Source of the DNA: Flavobacteriia bacterium | GTDB taxonomy: Bacteria > Bacteroidota > Bacteroidia > Flavobacteriales > Flavobacteriaceae | Direction of reading: 5' to 3' | Length of the DNA: 10,495 nt | Assembly: GCA_030626085.1 (NCBI GenBank) | Contig: DAOUPQ010000055.1 | Span: 1-10,495 of the forward strand | Shown: positions 6,492 through 10,495 of the stretch, piece by piece | How the letters are laid out: each line of letters begins with the position of its first letter | Numbering within the stretch: the first letter of the stretch is position 1 | Made by a program: the position numbers and the translations under genes | The notes under the pieces: generated by a model | Told to the model about the DNA's origin: nothing | What the model saw: the letters and a program-made list of their open reading frames with translations, nothing else | Database searches by the model: none

Positions 6492-8861
6492 TTATAATTT
6501 TTCATCATCTAATAATTGTCGTAAAGCTAAGCTGTCATGAACTAAAACCTGACGTGCTTTACTTCCTTCAAAATGGCCAACAATACCTGCAGCTTCTAGT
6601 TGATCTATTATTCTGCCGGCCCGGTTGTATCCTAGTTTTAATTTTCGTTGCAATAAAGATGCCGAACCTTGTTGTGCCAAAACAATTAACTCTGCAGCTT
6701 CTCCAAATAGTTCATCTCTATCAGAAATATTAACATCAGTGCTTGAGCTGCTTTCTTCACCAATATATTCGGGTAAAATATGTGCATCTGGATAGGCTCT
6801 TTGTGATCCAATAAAATCGGTTAATCTTTCAACTTCAGGCGTATCAATAAAAGCACATTGTAAACGTGTTAATTCGCTACCTGTTGAAATTAGCAGATCA
6901 CCTTTGCCAATTAATTGATCAGCACCTTGAAAATCTAAAATAGTTCTCGAATCAATTTTTGAAGTAACTCTAAAGGCTATCCTGGTAGGAAAATTTGCTT
7001 TTATGATACCAGTAATTACATTTACTGAAGGTCTTTGTGTTGCAACAATTAAGTGAATACCTATAGCTCTAGCCAGTTGTGCCAATCTCGCAATTGGTGT
7101 TTCAATTTCTTTACCAGCTGTCATGATTAGATCAGCAAACTCATCAATTACCAAGACAATATAGGGTAAAAACCGATGTCCGTTTTCCGGATTTAATTTC
7201 CTTGCTTTAAATTTGGTATTGTATTCTTTAATATTTCTTACAAAGGCTAATTTTAGTAAATCATAGCGATTATCCATTTCAATAGTAAGAGAATTTAAAG
7301 TATTGACCACTAATTTAGTATCCGTAATAATTGCTTCTTCTGAATCGGGTAACTTAGCTAAATAATGCCTTTCAATTTTGTTGTAAAGTGTTAATTCTAC
7401 TTTTTTAGGATCAACCAAAACAAACTTAACCTCTGCAGGGTGTTTTTTATATAATAATGAAGCCAAAACCGCATTTAATCCAACTGATTTCCCTTGGCCG
7501 GTTGCTCCTGCCATTAATAAATGTGGCATTTTTGCAAGGTCAACTACATAAGTTTCATTAGAAATTGTTTTGCCCAAGGCAATGGGTAATTCCATTTTAC
7601 AGGTCTGGAATTTTTGAGAAGACAGAACGGACTTCATTGAAACTACGGACGGTTTTTTATTCGGTACCTCTATGCCTATTGTCCCTTTTCCCGGAATTGG
7701 GGCAATGATCCTAATTCCTAGTGCAGCAAGAGATAAAGCTATATCATCTTCTAAATTTTTAATTTTTGAAATTCTAATTCCGGCTTTTGGAACAATTTCA
7801 TATAATGTTACCGTTGGTCCTATAGTTGCTTTAATACTTTCGATGCCTATTTTATAATGATTAAGCGTTTCAACGATTTTATTTTTATTGTCTTCCAACT
7901 CTGCCTTATCAATATTGATATTTATGTTAGTATAATCTTTTAATAAGTTTAATGAAGGAAATTTATAATTTGCCAGTTCTAATTTAGGGTCAAATTCGCC
8001 AAATTCTTCTACTAATTTATTAGATAGATTTTCAACTGTTTGTTCTTCGGTTATTGGTTTTTCAAGCTCAATTTCAACATCAATTATTGGATCTTTTGGT
8101 TTTTTTTCTACTTTGGTAACAAGCTCAATTTCAGGTTCGTTATTTGTTTCTTTTAAATTTGTTTTTAGATCAAATTCAATTTCTTTGTTGGCATTTTCAT
8201 GGATAGTTTCACTTACATAACCTTCATCAGTTAGGTCATTAATAGCATTGATCGATTTTTTCTTCTTATTTGGAATGGCATTTTTTATTTTATGGGGTGT
8301 GATCTTAAATTTTGAAATTAAAAAAGATAGTATTGTTATCAAAAGGATAATAAAAACTCCGGTTTTACCGATATAAATTTGTAAGAATTCATTGATCTCA
8401 TAACCTACCTTTCCGGCGAATAAAGGATTTTCATTACTAAAAAAAGCAAAACCTAAAGAAAGCCAAATCATAGCTAAAATTCCGTTTAACCATGATTTTT
8501 TTAATTGTTTTACAGGAATATCCAAAATGATATATAAACCTGTAAAGAATAATAAGATTGGAAAAAGAAAGGTTGCTATTCCAAAACCGTCATATATGAG
8601 AAAATCACTTACGCTGGCACCAATTTTTCCTAAAATATTATTGGTTTGAACAGTTTTATCAGGAAAATCATTTAACTGACTTTGGTCTTCTTTCCAATGA
8701 TGAAAGAAGGAATAAAATGAAATTAATAAAAAAATGGCCGTAGTAAATATAAAAACACCAAAAACTAGATGTGTTTGTTTGCTCTTAAAAAAATCGGAGA
8801 AACGATTGTTTTTATTTTTAGTGCCCCTGGTTTTTGAGCTGGTTTTTTTCTTTTTAGCCAT
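6492..8861 (-). CDS. ftsK: DNA translocase FtsK (FtsK/SpoIIIE family)
   Basis: FtsK is a septum-bound, ATP-driven DNA pump that clears chromosome ends from the closing septum and activates dimer resolution at dif. The 789-residue product has a basic N-terminus and four membrane segments (about 32-54, 94-114, 125-141, 165-183). A charged, acidic linker (about 195-300) follows, then the alpha/beta motor with Walker A GATGQGKS (452-459) and Walker B LVIDEFADL (Asp573, Glu574). The gamma winged-helix domain (about 714-775, with QRKLKLGYNRAGRIIDQLE) reads orienting sequences. The linker is short, so total length is like SpoIIIE rather than the ~1,330-residue E. coli protein, as is common outside Proteobacteria. 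The ATG at 8861 (MAKKKK) is chosen; the upstream ATG at 8900 adds 13 hydrophobic residues and overlaps a possible -7 element. Confidence 0.96.
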   Translation of the reverse strand: MAKKKKTSSKTRGTKNKNNRFSDFFKSKQTHLVFGVFIFTTAIFLLISFYSFFHHWKEDQSQLNDFPDKTVQTNNILGKIGASVSDFLIYDGFGIATFLFPILLFFTGLYIILDIPVKQLKKSWLNGILAMIWLSLGFAFFSNENPLFAGKVGYEINEFLQIYIGKTGVFIILLITILSFLISKFKITPHKIKNAIPNKKKKSINAINDLTDEGYVSETIHENANKEIEFDLKTNLKETNNEPEIELVTKVEKKPKDPIIDVEIELEKPITEEQTVENLSNKLVEEFGEFDPKLELANYKFPSLNLLKDYTNININIDKAELEDNKNKIVETLNHYKIGIESIKATIGPTVTLYEIVPKAGIRISKIKNLEDDIALSLAALGIRIIAPIPGKGTIGIEVPNKKPSVVSMKSVLSSQKFQTCKMELPIALGKTISNETYVVDLAKMPHLLMAGATGQGKSVGLNAVLASLLYKKHPAEVKFVLVDPKKVELTLYNKIERHYLAKLPDSEEAIITDTKLVVNTLNSLTIEMDNRYDLLKLAFVRNIKEYNTKFKARKLNPENGHRFLPYIVLVIDEFADLIMTAGKEIETPIARLAQLARAIGIHLIVATQRPSVNVITGIIKANFPTRIAFRVTSKIDSRTILDFQGADQLIGKGDLLISTGSELTRLQCAFIDTPEVERLTDFIGSQRAYPDAHILPEYIGEESSSSTDVNISDRDELFGEAAELIVLAQQGSASLLQRKLKLGYNRAGRIIDQLEAAGIVGHFEGSKARQVLVHDSLALRQLLDDEKL

Positions 8862-8867
8862 AAGTGA

Positions 8868-8875
8868 CAAAAATA
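8868..8875 (-). promoter_or_regulatory. Possible -7 promoter element for ftsK
   Basis: On the - strand TATTTTTG matches TAnnTTTG just 6 bases before the ftsK ATG at 8861, which would give an almost leaderless transcript. No TTTG is seen at the expected -33 spacing. The match is weak in AT-rich DNA and is recorded mainly because it argues against the longer ftsK start at 8900. Confidence 0.25.
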
Positions 8876-8941
8876 CATAAATATTTTTAGTGAAACTCAT
8901 TTTTGAAAAGTTTGTGAAACGAACTTAAAGATGATAGTTGA

Positions 8942-8957
8942 ACCAGCTTTTGCAGGT
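8942..8957. repeat. Second REP-like hairpin, upstream of ftsK
   Basis: ACC-A-GC-TTTT-GC-A-GGT forms the same stem plan as the 6426-6446 element: a three-pair outer stem (8942-8944 with 8955-8957), an A-A mismatch, a GC/GC inner stem, and a loop of TTTT instead of GAG. Both share CCAGC, a 3-4 base loop, then GCAGGTG. It lies in the 140-base gap between dgkA and ftsK, in a patch (about 8938-8990) less AT-rich than its surroundings. The patch also holds the 8-base palindrome TCAGCTGA. It may be a degenerate member of one repeat family. Confidence 0.4.
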
Positions 8958-9001
8958 GAGACAAGTTAATTCAGCTGAGAAGCAGAATCTATTTTATTTC
9001 T

Positions 9002-9388
9002 TTAGTTTTCCAGGAATTTTAAAATCTTAGGTAAGTAAATAATCATTCCGATAATAATTGCAATAATTGCAGCAAAGGTAGAAGCTCCTGCAGAAATATC
9101 TTTAATAAAACCAATTTTTTTATGATATTCAGGATGGATAAAATCGGATAATTTTTCAATAGCGGTATTTAGTGATTCGGATATTAATATTAAGCCAATT
9201 GCCAATAGTTGAATCATCCACTCGGTAGTCGAAATATTAAATAAAAACCCGGCAACAGTCATTATCAATCCAATTGAAAACTGTATCTGAATACTGGCTT
9301 CTGTTTTTAGTAATAAATACGCACCATTAATTGCATATTTTAAACTTTTGATACGAGTTATAAAATAACCGTCATTGGTTTTTTTCAT
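9002..9388 (-). CDS. dgkA: Diacylglycerol kinase / undecaprenol kinase family protein
   Basis: This is a small integral membrane kinase that phosphorylates diacylglycerol or, in many non-enteric bacteria, undecaprenol, with ATP, feeding lipid or carrier recycling. The 128 residues form an N-terminal amphipathic helix and three membrane helices. The family core is present: Glu30 (TEASIQ), the block E-x2-N-T-A-I-E-x3-D (Glu71, Asn74, Thr75, Glu78, with Asp82), and K-D-x-S-A-G-A (Lys96 to Ala102). The substrate cannot be decided from sequence; the gene lies in an envelope cluster and either fits. The ATG at 9388 sits about 20 bases after a good promoter (9408-9440). A 140-base gap with a REP-like hairpin separates it from ftsK. 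Confidence 0.9.
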   Translation of the reverse strand: MKKTNDGYFITRIKSLKYAINGAYLLLKTEASIQIQFSIGLIMTVAGFLFNISTTEWMIQLLAIGLILISESLNTAIEKLSDFIHPEYHKKIGFIKDISAGASTFAAIIAIIIGMIIYLPKILKFLEN

Positions 9389-9407
9389 TAGTTTTAATTT
9401 TATTACG

Positions 9408-9440
9408 CAAAGTTATCAAAAAGAAACAGAGATTCACAAA
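9408..9440 (-). promoter_or_regulatory. Bacteroidota-type sigma-A promoter of dgkA
   Basis: On the - strand the -33 box TTTG (9437-9440) and the -7 box TAACTTTG (9408-9415) are separated by 21 bases, within the 17-23 base range of the Bacteroidota consensus TTTG-N-TAnnTTTG. Transcription would begin near 9402, giving a leader of about 14 bases before the ATG at 9388. The promoter is embedded in an inverted and tandem repeat, so part of the match could come from the repeat. Confidence 0.6.
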
Positions 9441-9469
9441 GTCTTTTAAATGTCTCTGTGAATCTCTGT
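9426..9469. repeat. 13-base perfect inverted repeat upstream of dgkA
   Basis: ACAGAGATTCACA (9426-9438) is the exact reverse complement of TGTGAATCTCTGT (9457-9469), with an 18-base loop. It could form a long cruciform or RNA hairpin or be a binding site for a dimeric protein. The left arm overlaps the -33 box of the dgkA promoter. It lies between tpx and dgkA, past the end of tpx, and has no U-run on either strand, so it is not a standard terminator. Confidence 0.8.
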
Positions 9470-9494
9470 GTTTTCTCAGTGATTCTATGTGATA
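9454..9494 (+). repeat. Degenerate tandem repeat, 10-11 base period (CTCTGTGAAT type)
   Basis: Four adjacent units follow each other: CTCTGTGAAT, CTCTGTGTTTT, CTCAGTGATT and CTATGTGATA. Each begins CT and carries GTG at the same place. Read on the - strand, the left side of the inverted repeat continues the theme (CTTTGTGAAT, CTCTGTTTCT, then CTTTGCGTAA near 9404-9413), so the whole 9404-9494 segment is a pair of inverted tandem arrays. I recall similar CTTTGTG/CTCTGTG strings between genes of other Bacteroidota. Confidence 0.6.
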
Positions 9495-9541
9495 TTATAA
9501 AAAAATATAATTCACAGTAAAAAAACGTGTATTCGATCAAA

Positions 9542-10042
9542 TTATTTTAAAGCTTCTAAAGCTGCTTCATAATTTGGTTCTTCAACAATTTCAGGAACTT
9601 GTTCGGTGTAAATAACTCTACCTTCTTCATTAATTACAACTACAGCTCTTGAAAGTAAACCTTTCATAGGTCCTGAATCAATTGTAACACCGTATTTCTT
9701 ACCAAATTTTCCTTTTATAAAGTCTGATAATGTGATTACATTTTCAATTCCTTCAGCTCCACAAAAACGTGCCTGAGCAAAAGGTAAATCTTTAGAAACA
9801 TATAAGATTACAGTATTTTCTAGACCTGCAGCTGCTTCGTTAAATTTTCTTACTGAATTCTGACAAACATCTGTATCAATACTAGGCGTAATGTTTAGCA
9901 ATACTTTTTTTCCTCTATAATCTTTTAGTTTTCCTTTGGATAGGTCACTTTTTACCAATGTAAAATTTGGTGCCATTTTACCAATTTTCGGTAATTTACC
10001 GCTTGTTTTAATAGGGTTTCCTTTTAGTGTTATTTTTGTCAT
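9542..10042 (-). CDS. tpx: Thiol peroxidase Tpx (atypical 2-Cys peroxiredoxin)
   Basis: Tpx reduces hydrogen peroxide and lipid or alkyl hydroperoxides using thioredoxin. The 166 residues match the ~168 of E. coli Tpx. Visible are the N-terminal TLKGNPI strand, the peroxidatic cysteine Cys60 in PSIDTDVCQNSV, and the resolving Cys94 in DLPFAQARFCGAEG, the spacing that defines the Tpx class; the C-terminal part keeps GLLSRAVVVINEEGRV. The ATG at 10042 is chosen because it begins with the family's MTKITLKGN. A longer start at 10078 adds 12 residues and would overlap the -7 element at 10076-10083. It is separately transcribed: the preceding peroxiredoxin gene ends in a terminator. With that gene it forms a local pair of peroxide-defence enzymes. 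Confidence 0.96.
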   Translation of the reverse strand: MTKITLKGNPIKTSGKLPKIGKMAPNFTLVKSDLSKGKLKDYRGKKVLLNITPSIDTDVCQNSVRKFNEAAAGLENTVILYVSKDLPFAQARFCGAEGIENVITLSDFIKGKFGKKYGVTIDSGPMKGLLSRAVVVINEEGRVIYTEQVPEIVEEPNYEAALEALK

Positions 10043-10075
10043 AATTGTTAATTTTTGGGAGTTAAATAATATACT

Positions 10076-10083
10076 CAAATATA
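10076..10083 (-). promoter_or_regulatory. -7 promoter element for tpx
   Basis: On the - strand TATATTTG matches TAnnTTTG 33 bases before the tpx ATG at 10042, just after the upstream gene's terminator, where a promoter is needed. Transcription would begin near 10070. No clear TTTG is seen at the -33 distance, so the upstream half is weak or diverged. Confidence 0.45.
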
Positions 10084-10088
10084 CGTAA

Positions 10089-10118
10089 ATTTAAAAACTC
10101 CTAAAAATTTTAGGAGTT
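10089..10118 (-). terminator. Intrinsic terminator after the peroxiredoxin gene
   Basis: The arms AACTCCTAAAA (10096-10106) and TTTTAGGAGTT (10108-10118) are perfect complements and form a stem of about 9-10 bp with a small AT loop. On the - strand the stem ends in a TTTTT run and continues AAATTT, a usable U-rich tail. It starts 21 bases past the stop of the peroxiredoxin gene and ends before the tpx -7 element, so the two peroxidase genes appear to be separate transcripts. Confidence 0.85.
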
Positions 10119-10138
10119 AATTTTGTGTAAAAATATTT

Positions 10139-10495
10139 TTAATGTTTTGCCAAATAATCAGCAACACCTTCATGTGTATCGCTTAAAGCATCTTTTCCTT
10201 TACTCCAGTTTGCAGGACATACCTGTCCATATTTTTCGTTAAATTGTAAAGCATCAACCATTCTTATAGCTTCTTCAATATTTCTACCTAATGGATCATC
10301 ATTAACAACTTGGTGACGAACAATACCATTTTTATCAATCAAAAATAAACCACGATATGCTACCAATTGTGCATCCGCTTGTAATTGATCATTTTCATCA
10401 TAATAAAAATCACCATCAAGAACATCGTAATTTTTAGAAATTGTTTTATTGGTGTCGGCAACTATTGGATAAGTTACACCTTTGATACCACCTTC
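10139..10495 (-). CDS. Typical 2-Cys peroxiredoxin (AhpC/Prx1 family), C-terminal part
   Basis: The frame is open to the right edge, so only the last 118 residues are in the window; the peroxidatic-cysteine half lies outside. What is seen fits a typical 2-Cys Prx: PIVADTNKTISKNYDVL, an RGLFLIDKNGIVRH strand pair, DDPLGRNIEEAIRMVDALQ, and the resolving cysteine in the C-terminal motif GQVCPANW. The protein acts as a dimeric or decameric hydroperoxide reductase. The GGLG motif is only partly matched (GGIKG) and the chain ends YLAKH without the YF tail, so it looks like the overoxidation-resistant bacterial type. The reductant (AhpF or thioredoxin) cannot be inferred. A terminator follows 21 bases after the stop. 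Confidence 0.93.
   Translation of the reverse strand, partial: EGGIKGVTYPIVADTNKTISKNYDVLDGDFYYDENDQLQADAQLVAYRGLFLIDKNGIVRHQVVNDDPLGRNIEEAIRMVDALQFNEKYGQVCPANWSKGKDALSDTHEGVADYLAKH

Noticed and set aside
6407..6733. 108-codon open frame on the + strand
   Set aside because: It is antisense to the end of ftsK and covers the REP-like hairpin; its composition follows the opposite-strand gene and no family is recognised.
8862..8900. Longer ftsK start at 8900
   Set aside because: Adds 13 hydrophobic residues before a basic MAKKKK start that is typical; a possible -7 element falls in the added part.
9489..9515. Hairpin GTGATATTATA / TATAATTCAC after tpx as a terminator
   Set aside because: One bulge, nearly all AT pairs and no U-run after it on the - strand; too weak to call, and it merges into the tandem repeat.
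10043..10078. Longer tpx start at 10078
   Set aside because: Adds 12 residues not found in Tpx and overlaps the TATATTTG promoter element.
1..10495. Mobile element, CRISPR array, toxin-antitoxin or defence system
   Set aside because: All large open frames belong to housekeeping families, no transposase, integrase or spaced repeat array is seen, and there is no gap large enough to hide one.

Overview
The window looks like chromosomal core sequence from a low-GC member of the Bacteroidota, most likely a Flavobacteriia-type organism. Four things support this. Base composition is strongly AT-rich. Start codons lack Shine-Dalgarno sequences and have A-rich leaders instead. Several starts are preceded by the Bacteroidota -7 promoter element TAnnTTTG. 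The gene order dgkA - ftsK - lolA-like - LptF/G permease - ribBA fits what I recall of flavobacterial genomes. This is judgement from the sequence alone; no database was searched.

Layout: at the left edge a few codons of a possible upstream gene end at 66. lipA (lipoyl synthase) follows on the + strand at 190-1056. All other genes lie on the - strand. In transcription order from the right edge they are: the C-terminal part of a typical 2-Cys peroxiredoxin (10139 to past the edge), a terminator, tpx (thiol peroxidase), dgkA-type lipid kinase, ftsK (DNA translocase), a LolA-like lipoprotein carrier, an LptF/LptG-family LPS export permease, ribBA, lpxK (lipid A 4'-kinase), and punA (purine nucleoside phosphorylase), which converges on lipA. 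From ftsK to punA the gaps are short (about 32-98 bases) or absent (lpxK and punA overlap by 29 bases), so this is probably one long transcriptional block, possibly with internal starts.

Functionally, most of the block builds the cell envelope. LpxK makes lipid IVA, the LptF/G protein helps export LPS, the LolA-like protein carries lipoproteins to the outer membrane, the DgkA-family kinase recycles lipid carriers or diacylglycerol, and FtsK links chromosome segregation to septation. Riboflavin, lipoate and purine salvage enzymes and two thiol peroxidases make up the rest.

The region is housekeeping rather than accessory, and I see no mobile element, CRISPR array or defence system. The most interesting parts are small. 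(1) A near-perfect sigma-54 (-24/-12) promoter stands in the gap between lipA and punA and is followed about 65 bases later by a strong hairpin terminator with no reading frame between, which looks like an undescribed sigma-54-dependent small RNA. (2) The GTP cyclohydrolase II half of RibBA has lost all its zinc cysteines and its catalytic arginine. (3) Two related REP-like hairpins sit on either side of ftsK. (4) A tandem and inverted repeat with a ~10-base period overlaps the dgkA promoter. No stretch longer than 300 bases lacks a gene.
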